This document shows positions 32,101-42,937 of a stretch of DNA of 64,000 bases, one piece after another. The notes below the pieces were generated by a model. That model saw only the letters and a list, made by a program, of their open reading frames with translations, did not search any database and was not told the DNA's origin. Made by a program: the position numbers and the translations under genes. Location: positions 809,425 through 873,424 of the forward strand of contig BCKL01000002.1 in the NCBI GenBank assembly GCA_001600635.1. The letters are read 5' to 3'. This stretch comes from Leucosporidium creatinivorum. Taxonomy: Eukaryota; Basidiomycota; Microbotryomycetes; Leucosporidiales; Leucosporidiaceae. The stretch's first letter is position 1. Every line of letters starts with the position of its first letter.

Positions 32101-34785
32101 GGTCTTCTCGTCAAGCCGGTTGTCAAGGAGGGAGCGACCGAGGCCGAGGTCTACATCTCGGACGAGCAGGTGAGCTCAGCTGAGGGAAAAAACCTGGAGA
32201 ACACGCTGACGTCCCTCTACATCAACAGCCTTACTACCACTACACCACCAACGACATCTACTTCGGTGTTGCTAACGGAGGAACACACGTCAAGGTCCCC
32301 GCACCTCTCGCTTCGACTCCCATCCTTCAGCGCGGAGGCTCCATTCTCCCTCGTCGTGACCTCGTCCGTCGCTCCTCCATCCTCGCATGGCGCGATCCCA
32401 TCACCCTCGTCGTTGCCACCGACCTCACCGGCAAGTCGGCGAGCGGATCGCTCTACCTCGACGACGGCGAGTCTTATGCCTACGAGAAGGGCGAGTTCGT
32501 CTCGCGCAACTTCGGTCTCAAGGAGGGCAAGGGCAAGACGCTCGTGCTCAACAGTCGTTCGGCGCACGTCAGCAAGGACTCGGCTCTCGCCAACTACGAC
32601 CCCAGCGGCAACGAGTGGGCCAAGAAGATTGCGGACGTCGTCGTGCTCGAGATCATCATCCTTGGACTCGAGTCCAAGCCCTCGTGCATCAAGCTGGCCG
32701 GCAGCAGCGTCGGACTCGACTTCGAGTGGACCGAGGGAGTCGCCGCTACCGCCAGCCGCCGCAAATCGGGCAAGGGCGCCTCGAAGCTCATCATCAAGGA
32801 CGCCGGCGCCTCCATCATCCAGGACTGGGATCTCACACTCGAGTTTGGCGCCAACGCCTGCTCCACCACTCCCGCCATCGACTACGACGCCGCTCTTCAG
32901 TCGCCCGAGTGCCCCACCGGTCGCTTCCTCTGCCGCAACGAGGGCCACATTCCCTCCTGCATCCTTCGCTCGCGCTTCAACGACGGCATCTGCGACCCCG
33001 AGTGCTGCGACGGTTCGGACGAGACGGACGGCAAGGTCAACTGCGCCAACCGTTGCCAGCGCGTTGGCTTCGAGCACAAGAAGAAGGTCGCCGAGGAGGC
33101 TCGCAAGACTCGCGTCGGCGCTGCTGTGCGCAAGGAGTACGAGACCTTCGGCGCTAAGGAGAAGGCCAAGCTCGAGGCTGAGGTAGAGAAGGTCAAGGAG
33201 GACCTTCGTCAGCTCGAGTACAAGGAGCAGACGGCCAAGGCTTCGCTGGAGGCGCTGGAGAATGCCGAGGCAGGCGAGATTGAGCGCAAGAAGGACAGCG
33301 TGCTGTACCAGAAGATCGTCGAGATGCAGGAGGCCATCAAGGCGCTCAGGGAGCACCGCACCAACCTCGAGGGCCACATCTCGGACCTCAGCGGCATCCT
33401 CTCGGACCTTTCGGTGAGCTTTTCTCTTTCACCCTCTTTCCTCGCACGGAACTACCGCTGACTTGCCGTTCCACAGCGCGACTTCAACCCCAACTACCAA
33501 GACATGGCCGTCCTCGGAGCCTCGCGAGCCTACAAGGATTGGCAGGTCGCTAACGGCCTTCTTTCGGGCGACGAGACCTCGGACGGCGACTCGGAGAGCG
33601 CCCCTGCCCCTACCGCCGCTCCTGTGGCCGAAGAGGTCAAGGACTACTCGGATCGCGAGCTCAAGGCGATGGAGGAGGACGATCCCCTCTCGCTTATCGA
33701 CAGCCTCAACTCGCGAGTCGGCACTCCCGTCTTGTCGACCGTCACCTCTCGTGAGTCGTCTCTGTTCGTTCCGCGAGCTGCGGCCGGGAGCTGACCCATC
33801 CCTGCCATCGCAGTCTTCCGCATCGACGACTATGTTCCTGACGTCTGGCGCCCCAAGTACGACGACTACAAGAAGTCCTTTGTCGACATCCTCGTCCGCA
33901 CTGGCATCATTTACGCGCCCACGACGATTCAGTCCGACCGTCCTGGTCCGTCGCCTCTCGCCCAGCGAGAATGAGCTCGGCTGACCCTTATCTCGTTTCG
34001 CAGAGCTCGCTCGCGCCCGCACGAGCCACGCCGCCATCCTCGAAGAGATCAAGGGCGCCGAGAAGAAGCTGTCGACTGCTCAGGAGTCCCTCAGCACCGA
34101 CTGGGGCCGCGACTGGGAGTGGAAGAAGCTCGACGGCACCTGCGTCGAGCAGAACCTCGGAGAGTGAGTCGCCGACTCACTCATTCTGTAGGCCGAAGCT
34201 GACTCTGGCTGTCTCAACAGGTACACCTACTCTCTCTGCTTCTTCGGTGAGGCTGTGCAGAAGTCCAACAACAACAATCAACGAACCAGTCTCGGGTTCG
34301 TCGCTTCGCTCGCTCTCCTGCCGTCTCCCTCGCTGACTCATTCTTCCTCTCCAGCAAATACCAAGGATGGGCCGAGGGCGAGGAGAAGGGATCTGACGCC
34401 TACTACAACAAGCAGCTGTACGCCGATGGCCAGCGCTGCTGGAACGGCCCGGCAAGGAGCGCGAAGGTGAGCCCCGATGACGCCTCGCCTCTGCTCCCCG
34501 CCTCGCATTGCGCTGACTCTCCGCTCTCTGCCACGCCTCGCTCCTCTCTCGTTTCCATAGGTCGACCTCATCTGCGGCACGACCAACGCTCTCCTCAACG
34601 TTGCCGAGCCCGAAAAGTGCACCTACCTGTTCCAGGTGTCCACTCCCGCAGTCTGCATCGTCAAGGACGAGCTACCAGTCAGTCTTCCCTTGACTCGTCT
34701 CACTCGGGCTCGAACACTTCGCTGATCTTTATTACCTTGGTCGCAGACGGGCGAGGCTGCTTCGACGCCAAAGGACGAGCTATGA
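29172..34785 (+). CDS. Single-chain glucosidase II: fused GH31 alpha subunit and MRH-type beta subunit
   Basis: ER enzyme that trims the two inner alpha-1,3-glucoses of N-glycans. Normally the alpha catalytic and beta lectin subunits are separate genes. Exons 29172-29910, 29969-30065, 30129-30213, 30274-30795, 30867-31073, 31138-31179, 31242-31343, 31402-31600, 31660-31761, 31828-31969, 32028-32169, 32229-33413, 33477-33750, 33814-33945, 34004-34163, 34221-34295, 34355-34466, 34561-34677 and 34747-34785 give 1,490 residues. Signal peptide about 1-30. GH31 nucleophile is Asp561 ([10 protein letters not shown]) and acid/base is Asp637 (AMWTGDN). Alpha ends near residue 999 ([13 protein letters not shown]). 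One LDLa-type repeat (about 1020-1060: [21 protein letters not shown]), an acidic coiled coil (about 1065-1190) and an MRH domain (about 1370-1478: [27 protein letters not shown]) follow. The C-terminus is KDEL. The junction lies inside one exon with no stop. Confidence 0.93.
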
Positions 34786-34913
34786 GGGAGGGCGGAGTAG
34801 CTGTGCACATAGAAGGAACAGGAAAGCTATCATCCATGCAGTCTTCTTCGCGCGAGAGTGACTCCTCCTTCGCGAATCGCTTCGGACGGCGGGAGTGGAA
34901 GCGTCGAGTCGGC

Positions 34914-36236
34914 TCAATCTCCATTCCACAAGTCTCGCTGCGCCCAACCCTCAGCCACCGCCGCCACGGTCATCCAACAGTGCGCTCTCCCCTCTGCATC
35001 CTCTTCATCTCGATTCCTCTCCACCATGCTCCTCGGCCCTCCCCCCGCCGCCTCCCTCTTCGCCTCCCTCGCCTGCTGCTGCTTGTCCGACTCGTCAATC
35101 AAGCCGAGCACCGTTCGTACGAGAATACGGAGGGAGGAGATGTCGTCGCCTGCGAGTAGTGACTCTGCTCGTGCGAGAAGGGAGAGGATCCAGTGCGCTT
35201 CGTGGGAGGTAGGGAGGGGCGGCCGAGGTGTCGCTCGTGCTGGGGCCGGACGAGGCGCTGGCGCGGTAGTGGAGGCTTTCGCCGATGCGTTGACCGCCTT
35301 CTTCCGAAGAGCTGGTGGTGCGAAGATGGTAGACGGGACAAAGCTGGCGGCCGCTTCGTAGGCTTCTATCCGCTCCTGGAACCAGTCGTCAAAGTGATTG
35401 AGGATGCGGACGACGTGTGGAGTGGGAATGGAGAGAAGGAGGGAAGGAGAAGGGATGTGGGCTGGGTGGTCGGGGTCGATGGTGTAGGCTGGCTCGGGCG
35501 TAGGGAGCTCGGCGGAAGGAGGAGGAGCGAGAGGAGGGGGAGCGCTGGCGGGCGAGTCGAACTCCAGTGTGGCTAGCGCGGCGGCCTTGGCGTCCTCCAA
35601 GCTCAGCGCCATCGGTGTATCTTCGTCCTGGGTGCTCGAGTGGCCATTGGCTCCACTGACGGCGGCGGCAGGAGGCTTCGCAGCCTTGACCTTTCGGCCG
35701 TAGATGAAGGTCCTCCAGCCGCTCTCGTCTTGCGGTAGAGGCAGGTCGTTGTGCGTAAGGGGTGGGAAGCCCGACAGTGGAGGTGCCGAGGTCATGCGCT
35801 GTAGTACAGAAGAGGTCAGCTCGAGCTGGAAAAGCGAAGGGGAGCAGCGCACCGAGCGTAGGCCTTCGAAATGCTTGATGAAGGCAGCTCGCCATGCTTC
35901 AGTAGGTTTGCTGATCTGTTCCAAGGGCCGAGGTGCTGCCTCGAGTGCTTCCACCGTTACGTAGGGGTTGCTGACTCGGTTGATGCGAGGGTGAGCTTCT
36001 GCTTCGCGCCTGTAGAGCATCAGAAATCAGCTACGAGCAGGATGCTGAAGAGCTATATCTCACCTGACGAGGAACAAGTACTCCATGCCATCCTCTGGTT
36101 CTCCCTCAAAGTCGTTGTCGAGCTCCGCGACTGGGAAGCATTGCGAGCCGAGTCCTCCTCTCGGGGCATCTGCAGGATCCCTAGCCTGCTGCATCATCGA
36201 AAAGTCCATCGTGAATCCGATCAGAGGGTCCGCCAT
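34914..36236 (-). CDS. Gemin2/SIP1-family protein (spliceosomal snRNP assembly)
   Basis: Gemin2 holds the Sm-protein pentamer during snRNP assembly by the SMN complex; the yeast relative is Brr1. Exons in coding order are 36064-36236, 35853-36009 and 34914-35798, for 404 residues. The N-terminal signature is GSQCFPVAELDNDFEGEPED followed by GMEYLFLVRREA and RVSNPYV, which matches the conserved Gemin2 N-terminus. The middle is alanine/proline-rich (about residues 140-220). The C-terminal helical part has HFDDWFQERIEAYEAA, then [20 protein letters not shown] and a final RAHCWMTVAAVAEGWAQRDL. SmF, one of the proteins it would bind, is encoded about 3.5 kb away, probably by chance. The gene ends 128 bp from the glucosidase II fusion, tail to tail. 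Confidence 0.88.
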
Positions 36237-36387
36237 TGTTGGAAGCGAAGGCGGCGAGGTGAGCGTCGGAAGCGAAGAGCGGTTCGCGAAGCTCCCTCGG
36301 CCCTTGCCTCTGCCCACTCTGCTCATGCTCTCGTGTTGCTCTTGTTTCAATTCTGACGACCTACACGACGATTATATCCCGCTGCCC

Positions 36388-38665
36388 ATGTCACCTACAT
36401 CAGCAGCAACAGCGGCAAACGGACGCGCCTCAGCGGTGCCCGACCAACATGAGCTGCTTCTCGTGTCCAAGCAGTCCGGATCACCTGTCAACCTGCTTCT
36501 GCTGGACGAAGGACTGGTAGTAACGCGTAGGAAGACCAGTGAGTAGCCTGTATCCCCTGCGCGCCGAGCGAAGGCCGAGCTGACCGTGCGCTTGCTCCCC
36601 CACAGATGCGCTAGGACAAGTCGCTGCATCGCTGAGCATCAGCAAGGGTAAGAGATAGAAGCCCCGACGTGAGCTACTCGCTAACCTACCCTCCCCACAG
36701 CCTCCAGCTCGTCCATCAAGACGTTCCCCTACCTCCAAGTCCTTTCCGCCCGCTCAACTCGCAGCTCGCCCGAAGCAACCGCTACACGCGTATCCATTGC
36801 TGCCATCTACTCCAAAGGCGGAACGGGACCAGCCAAGCTCTTCCAACTCGAAGGTGACGTGCACGAGGTAGGACACGACCGAGAGGAGCGCGACCGAGGC
36901 AGCTGTAGGGTTGAATGGTGGTGCGAGGAGTTGATGAGGAGGGCGTATGATGGTGATCTGGTCTTTTCCGCCCAGGCGCTTCTTTCTGAGCTCGGCGAAG
37001 CTGATCGCCTCTCCCCTCGCAGGAGTCAAGCCGAATCGCCGCCTCCGAGTGCTACTAAACCCGATAGGGGGCAAAGGCAAGGCCAAGCAGCTGTGGGAGA
37101 CCGAGATCTCTCCAGTCCTTCGAGCCGCCGCCTGCGTCGTCAAGGTTGAGCGTAAGTCCTCCCTCCCAGCTTCGGCGTCTCCTCCTCTGACCTCGGCCCC
37201 CGCTTCGCAGACACCGGCGCCTCCTCCTCCCCTTCCAACGCCACCAACCTCGCCCGCACACACGATCTCACCGCCTACGACGCCCTCGTCACCGTCAGCG
37301 GCGATGGCATCGTGCACGAAGTACTCAACGGCCTCGCCTCACGGCCGGACGCACTGCACGCCCTTCGCTCGACTCCCATCGTTCCCATTCCCGCTGGAAG
37401 TGGGAATGCGCTGCAGGTCAACTTGGAGGGACCTCAGCGGGCGAATGACTGCGTTTGGGCAGCTTTGGCGGCGATCAAGGGTGAGGCGCCGAGCGCTTGC
37501 AGGGCGAGAGGCTGCGCTGATGCTCTTTCGCTTCGTCTTGAACAGGTACTCCGGTCGCGCTGGACCTCTGCTCCATCACCCAGAAGGACAAGCGCTACTA
37601 CTCTTTCCTTTCCCAAGCCTTTGGGCTCATGGCCGATCTCGGTGAGCCGGCTCACGAGCATGAGACCTTCTCATCGCCTCAACTGAACTCACTCCCAATG
37701 CACTATCCACAGACCTCGGCACGGAGCATCTTCGCTGGATGGGCGACACGCGCTTCACCGTCGGCTACGTGCAAGGCGCTCTCAGTCGGCGCACCTATCC
37801 CGTCGAGCTGGCAGTCAAGATCGCTCCGAATGGAACGGACAAGGCGGTCCTCGCAAGAGAGTATAACGATGCTCTTACTCGTCCACCACCGGCTATCAAC
37901 GACGATGATGGGGAGCAGAACGGAGGAGGCATGCCCGAGTTGAAGTTTGGAACCGCTGAGGAGGAGTTGCCAGAGGAGGCGAGGGGGAGGCTACATGAGA
38001 GCTTGCCGGAGCGGTTGGAGGAGGGGTGGCATACTCTTAAGACGGATGTGCAGTTCGTGTATGGTGGCAAGCTGCCGTTTGTGGCTAAGGATGTGAGTCT
38101 CGGAGCTCTCTCGCCGTCGCTGGAGCTGAAGCTGATGCCGAGACAAAACAGGTCAAGCTCTTCCCCCCTGCGTCTGGTAATGATGGACTGATCGATCTTG
38201 CTATCGTCGGTCCGATTTCTCGTATGGACGCTCTCTCGGTGAGTCGACTCTCGCTTCTCGGCGCTCTCTCGCCCTTGCCTCCTCCTTTTGCTGACCCGCT
38301 GTCTGCTTTCACTGCCCTCTCTCATCTCCATTTCTACTCCCCGCTATTCTCTCGCACTCGCGCCTACCATCTTGCACCACTCCACCGCTCCTCGACCTCC
38401 TTCCCTCCTCGCTCCTCGCCCTCCCTCAACCCCTCAACAGGGCATGGACGGCGCCGCCTCGGGCCAAATCTTCCACAACCCCAACACGCGATACTACCGC
38501 TGTCATGCCTACCGACTCACTCCCCTCACGCCCAAGGGCTACATCTCTATCGACGGCGAGAGTGTCTCGCATGAGAGCTTTCAGGTCGAGGTGCATCAAG
38601 GGTTGGCCAGGTGTCTGACTTTGGGAGGGAGGTTTTGGGGGGAGAGGGTGGAGGTGAAGAGCTAG
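36388..38665 (+). CDS. Sphingosine / long-chain base kinase (LCB4/LCB5-like)
   Basis: Lipid kinase that phosphorylates sphingoid bases at C1. Exons 36388-36538, 36606-36647, 36701-36952, 37023-37151, 37211-37480, 37546-37641, 37713-38092, 38152-38238 and 38441-38665 give 543 residues. The N-terminal PH-like part includes VEWWCEELMRRAYDG. The diacylglycerol-kinase catalytic core has RLRVLLNPIGGKGKAKQLW, ALVTVSGDGIVHEVLNGLAS and the nucleotide-binding PIVPIPAGSGNALQ. Later blocks such as FGLMADLDLGTEHLRWMGDT and the C-terminal KGYISIDGESV fit sphingosine kinases rather than plain diacylglycerol kinases. An insertion of about 60 residues rich in Glu and Pro lies between them. Exon 3 was read through to 36952 because the WWCEELMRRAYDG segment is in frame and conserved-looking. 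LCB1 lies 7 kb downstream. Confidence 0.92.
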
Positions 38666-39331
38666 GTAGAGAGGAGAGGGAGGAGGTAGATGCTTGCATT
38701 CCGCATTGAGCTCGGCGCTGGAGTCGGGGGCCGGAGTGAGCAGAGACCGAGCGACGAGAAAAGCGAGGCAAGCAAGGCTACGTCATAAAGGCTTTCCTCG
38801 CGAAGCGTGCCGAAGCGAGACTAGCTGCACGAAGCGCCGACCGCTGCTGCTCGGCGCCGAGAGCTGACAAGCCTGCCCGGCTGCTCGAGGACCGCGAGCA
38901 GCGCCGCGACTCGAGTATCGCTCTCCAAGCAATATCCCGGGACGCCTCGGAGTACGCTGCTCGACGGACTGGGCAATATCGTCGAAATGCGCACGCCCGA
39001 AGCACTTGCCCAGTGCGCTTCGGCGAAGCGCTCGAGGAGGGTGTCGGCCACCGGAACGAGCAGAGCAAAGACCCAGAATCCATCTCATCCACGCTGTCTC
39101 CCTGCTTCGTCCCTCCAATCTCTTTCGCCCATCTTACGCCCTCGTGCGCTTTCGCTGCTCGTCCTGCGACAGCTCCGGCTCCCCCATCGCAACGCAGCGA
39201 CTCGACACCAAGAGCCTAGTAAATGGTACAGCTTGGTTTCACGACATTGGCGCTTGTACTGTGGGGTGTTGGAGCGCGTTTTGTAGATGGGGTACGGATG
39301 GAAGGTGGAAGGAGGGAGAGAGGGGAGCGGG
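38666..39331. other. Convergent intergenic region, no gene seen
   Basis: This is 666 bp between the sphingosine kinase stop and the SmF stop. It is rich in CTCGGCG/CGCCGAG-type hexamers. Open frames of about 100 codons on both strands (such as 38783-39118 on minus) overlap each other and have no recognisable product. Confidence 0.45.
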
Positions 39332-39880
39332 TTACTCTTCGGCGCCGCGGATGCTGTGAGATGAAGCGGGTCAGCTCCAGTCGCAGAGGGAGAAGTAGAA
39401 GAGACGAGAGCGCACTGCAGGACGTTGTTACACCTGTTGCGAAGCGAGGGAGCGAGTCAGCTTAAGCCCGCCGTGAGAGGACAGCGAGAACGAAGAGACG
39501 TACCGGATGAAGACCTCTCCCAATGAACCGACTGATGCTCCATCCTGGTACTCCTCAGTGTTGGCCAACTGTAGTATAGCAGAGCAAGGGGGAAGAAGGG
39601 AGCAAGAGCCAAATAAGAGCGAGAGGGTCAGCTCGTGTGCTCCCTGATCTGTAAGGCTACAGACTCAGACTCGAACACACCTGCAAGTTCATGTAGTTGT
39701 CGGTGGATACCAAGTAACCTTTGTACTCCATGCCCCACTTGAGGCGCACGTAGACTGGTTTTCCCGTCAAGTCGGCCAAGAAGGGCTTGGGGTTCACAGG
39801 CTGTAGTGAGGTAGAGTAGTCGAGTTAGCGGGCTGTGAGCGCTACAAGGCTACGGATCCTAAACTGACCTGAACAGACAT
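39332..39880 (-). CDS. SMF: Small nuclear ribonucleoprotein F (SmF)
   Basis: Sm-ring component of U1, U2, U4 and U5 snRNPs. Exons in coding order are 39869-39880, 39681-39800, 39504-39568, 39416-39433 and 39332-39353, for 78 residues, which is normal. The whole protein matches the family: [40 protein letters not shown] (Sm1 motif) and LGEVFIRCNNVLHIRGAEE (Sm2 motif with the RNA-binding RCNN). Four introns in a 237-nt coding sequence is dense: the first exon is 12 nt (MSVQ) and the fourth is 18 nt. A histidine replaces the usual tyrosine in the VLYIRG ending. Confidence 0.95.
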
Positions 39881-40054
39881 GATGAGGGGTCGTGAATTGG
39901 GAGAGGCTAAGCTCCAAGCCCGCGTTTCGACTTGGGTTGGACTCCGCTCGTTCGCTGCTCTCAACTCGCTCGCATCTGTAGCTCTTTAGCTCTCTCGCGG
40001 CTCCATTAGCTCTCACCGCCTTACCAACCAACCTACAGCAGCTCACCTCGCAGA

Positions 40055-40989
40055 ATGGACTCGGACGACGATGTGCGCGTGGGAGGGAGCGCCGACACGG
40101 ATGATGTGAACCTTCCCAAAGCGACCGTAGCCAAAATCGTAGCAGGTGAGCTTTGTATACTCTCCTACAATGAAGCTGTTAGCTCACCAGCTACTCTCTC
40201 TCCCACTCGCTCTGCTCTGATCAAACAACAGAGCTGCTCCCTCCCGAGTTCACCTGCGCCAAAGAAGCAAAAGATCTCATGACCGAGTGCTGCAAGGGTC
40301 AGTACATCTCTCTCTCTTCTGCAACTCATCATTACTGCTGTAGCCCAAGCTGAATCGCTCTTCGTTCCCGCGCGTCCCCTCGCCGCCCCTTTCTCGCCCC
40401 TCGCCGCTCCCGCCCTCCTCCTCCTCTGCAATACTCAGAGTTCGTCCTCACCATCGCCTCGGAAGCCAATGAGATCTGCGACAAGGACAGCAAGAAGACG
40501 ATGGTGCCCGAGCACATCTTGGCCGCTCTCAAGGTGAGTCGGTTCGGTTCGGTGCTCGTACTCGCTCTCGGAGCTGGAGGGCTCGGGCTTTGGCCTTCTA
40601 TGACTGCGTGAGAGTATAGCTGACTCCTCCCTCATTGTTTGCGTGACTTACCGCCACAGTCCCTCGGCTTCGAGGACTATGTCGAGGAAGTGGAATCCGT
40701 CCTCTCGGAGCACAAAGAGTTGGCCAAGGTCGGTCCCCCGTCTCCCTCATCCTCCTCCTTCTTTCCCCCTTGCTCCAACTCACTCATTCTCGCCTCGTCT
40801 CCCTCCTCTCCTTCTCCCCCTTCTTCCCCCTCCGCCGTCCCACACCTCCCACGAGCGAACCCACAGGGCGAGCGGCAGAAGAAGGCGACCAAGAAGTCGG
40901 GTTCGGGCTTGAGTCCCGAAGAGCTGCTCAAGATCCAGGAGGAGATGTTTGCGGCGAGTAAGGCCAAGTTGGAGGCGGGGGGTGCATAG
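40055..40989 (+). CDS. NCB2: Negative cofactor 2 beta (NC2-beta / Dr1)
   Basis: Histone-fold subunit of NC2, which binds TBP on promoters and blocks TFIIA/TFIIB entry. Exons 40055-40145, 40232-40297, 40439-40533, 40660-40728 and 40867-40989 give 147 residues. The histone fold is complete: VNLPKATVAKIVAELLP, then FTCAKEAKDLMTECCKEFVL, then ANEICDKDSKKTMVPEHILA and SLGFEDYVEEVESVLSEHKE. A short basic linker (GERQKKATKKSGSGLSPEEL) and the helical LLKIQEEMFAASKAK follow, as in other Dr1 proteins. The last intron (138 nt) is pyrimidine-rich. Confidence 0.95.
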
Positions 40990-41219
40990 GCTCGCGTGCG
41001 TTGCGGCGAGGGCAGGTGGTGCGCAGGGAGAGGAGAGCTCGGCGCTGCGCTGAGCAGAGGGGAGGAAGGGAGCGAGCGAGCGAGCGATCGGCCGTGTTCT
41101 TGTTGTAATAGCTTTCATTCTCTTTTCGCCTACTTCACTCACCTGTAGCATCCGAGAGACGAAGAGAATGAGAGAGCCACGAACCAGCGAGCTCTGATTT
41201 TCCTCCTCTGCTCCACGCT

Positions 41220-42570
41220 CTACTCCGCCCTCGCCCTCGCCCCCTCCGCCGCGGTCGTCGCCGCTTCCTGCATCTCCCTCAGCCTCTCCCTCGGGTCGCT
41301 CCCGTTCCACCGCTCGACGCCTCGCTCGTCCGTCGTAAGCGTAGGGAGACCGAATTGCTCGATGATGTAGGAGGCCTGGTGGAGCGGTGAGGGATGGAGA
41401 AGGAGGTGAGCGATGGAGCGAGCGAGAGGGGGATGAGATGGGATGGAGTGGCAGCGCACCGAGATGGAGGCCATTTGTACGGCGGTGATGAGCGAGTCGG
41501 GGTATAGCTCCAGACCAGCCATGAGCCCGCCCTTTTAGATCTCGAGAATCAGGTTCTACGCCTCTGCGAGCCCTCTCCAGACCTGCACCGAACCGAGCTC
41601 AACTCAAACTCACCAAGAAGGAATTCCCCGCCCCCGTCACATCCACTACCTTCCCACTGCCATACGGATGATACGCCGGCACCCATACTCCTCTCTCCTC
41701 TCCCTTGCTCACTGCATAAGCTCCCCAGGCTCCACTCCGAATCAGCACGATCCCCTCTGCACCCTCGGCGAAGAAGCGTTGAGCGACCTCCTCCACCCCT
41801 CCTTTTCCCCTCCGCTCCACTTCTTTTACACCAACACCAAAGAACGCCCATGCCTCTTGGTGATTCGGGCTAAACACGTTGAGCAGGGGGAGGACCTTGC
41901 TCAGCGCGGGTAATTCGGAGGGAAGGCAGCGGTCGGGGATAGGCTCGTACACCAGTGCTGGGGACCAGGAAGGGGTAGTGTTGAGTGGCGGCAGGAGTTG
42001 GGAATGGATTTCGAGCGCGCGGGTGGGGGAACAGACGAAGTGGAGGTGGGTTGAGCGTCGGAGGGGGGGAGGGAGGTCGATGGGAGAGAGACGGCGGCGG
42101 GGGGTAAGGTAGCGGAAGTCTGCGGGTGGGTTTTGATAAGTTAGTGGGTAGATGCAGGGGAGTGAGAGAGCGAGGTCAGGTCCTCAATCCTCGCTCGGCC
42201 GAGCTGGATCCTTGCAGCAACCAAACTCACCTCGATGTTCCCCCTGGTACAAGTTCAACGCCCTGGTGGTCAACTGCTGCCCATCATCTCTAAAACACCA
42301 CATGTCCCCAAACCCCTCCAACTTGTCCTGCACCTCTTTAGGCCAATCGCTCCCTCTATCCACGACGATGCCCACCTCTTGTGCTGGGAGCCACATCCTC
42401 GCAGCGACGCAGACGTAGGTGCCTGCGCCGCCTATTACTGAGGTGGATTTGGAGGTGATGTCCCCTGTAGTAGGATCGTGCCATTCGAACGTGTCGAGGA
42501 TGAAGAGCCCTAGGGTTGCGATTCGGATTCGGATTCGAATTCGAGGTGGTGAGGGTGAGGAGGTGGCCAT
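41220..42570 (-). CDS. PfkB-family carbohydrate kinase, Mak32-like
   Basis: Ribokinase-fold protein resembling yeast Mak32, whose exact substrate is not established. Exons in coding order are 42231-42570, 41614-42119, 41460-41531 and 41220-41375, for 357 residues. The N-terminal fold reads TLGLFILDTFEW and SVIGGAGTYVCVAARMWLPA (glycine-rich sugar-lid region). The PfkB signature 2 region is VVDVTGAGNSFLGGLMAGLE, where DVTGAGN replaces the more common DTxGAGD: the catalytic aspartate position holds Asn. The start codon at 42570 is followed by an Arg-Ile hexanucleotide repeat (RIRIRIRI). The asparagine in GAGN occurs in Mak32-type proteins as far as I recall, so kinase activity is uncertain. Confidence 0.88.
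42519..42542 (-). repeat. CGAATC hexanucleotide repeat coding for Arg-Ile
   Basis: Four near-perfect copies of CGAATC (one with CGAATT) on the minus strand give RIRIRIRI at residues ~10-17 of the Mak32-like protein. The tract is exactly in frame. Confidence 0.85.
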
Positions 42571-42937
42571 GCTAGTGTACAGAGTAGCGAGATTAGTGTA
42601 GATATGCTGTAGCCTTGTATAGTACGCCTGAGCCGAGCCGAGGATTAAAAGCGAGTCCGAGTTGAACGGTGAATCTGAATGAATGAATGAATGAATGCTA
42701 AGGGGGAGAGAGGGCTAGGGAAAGAGCCCAAGTCGAAGATCTCATCTCTCTTGTCGTCTTCCGCTACATCGTTTGACTAAGGGGGCTACTCGGCTACAGC
42801 TTTTTCAACTCGTTACTCTCCCTCCTCTCTCTCTCCCTACCCTCCTACAGCTTGTTCTCCTCCTTCTTTCTACTCAGCAAAAACGCACCCGCGTCTGCGT
42901 CTTCCTCAGCCGAACGACCTACAGCTCGCCCCAAGAG
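42571..42937. promoter_or_regulatory. Divergent promoter region between Mak32-like and Notchless genes
   Basis: This is 367 bp between opposite start codons. It contains a (GAAT)5 microsatellite at 42677-42696. A pyrimidine-rich tract near 42810-42860 precedes the Notchless start. Confidence 0.5.
42677..42696. repeat. (GAAT)5 microsatellite
   Basis: Five perfect GAAT units in the divergent promoter region; a GAATCT half-unit lies just before them. Confidence 0.9.

Noticed and set aside
32217-33377. 386-codon open frame on the minus strand opposite the glucosidase II fusion
   Set aside because: It is a mirror of the GC-rich, highly biased codons of the real plus-strand exon. Its protein is low-complexity Leu/Val/Ala/Glu with no family resemblance and no intron signals.
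29172-34785. Reading the locus as two neighbouring genes (alpha, then beta)
   Set aside because: There is no stop, polyadenylation-like region, new signal peptide or start ATG with leader between the parts. The join sits inside one 1,185-nt open exon.
36854-37022. A 169-nt intron in the sphingosine kinase gene starting at GTGACG (36854)
   Set aside because: The first 99 nt stay in frame and code for VEWWCEELMRRAYDG, which fits the family; a 70-nt intron at 36953-37022 has better signals.
38778-39118. Open frames of 104-111 codons between sphingosine kinase and SmF
   Set aside because: They overlap in several frames on both strands, have arginine-rich nonsense composition, and fall in a presumed double 3' UTR.
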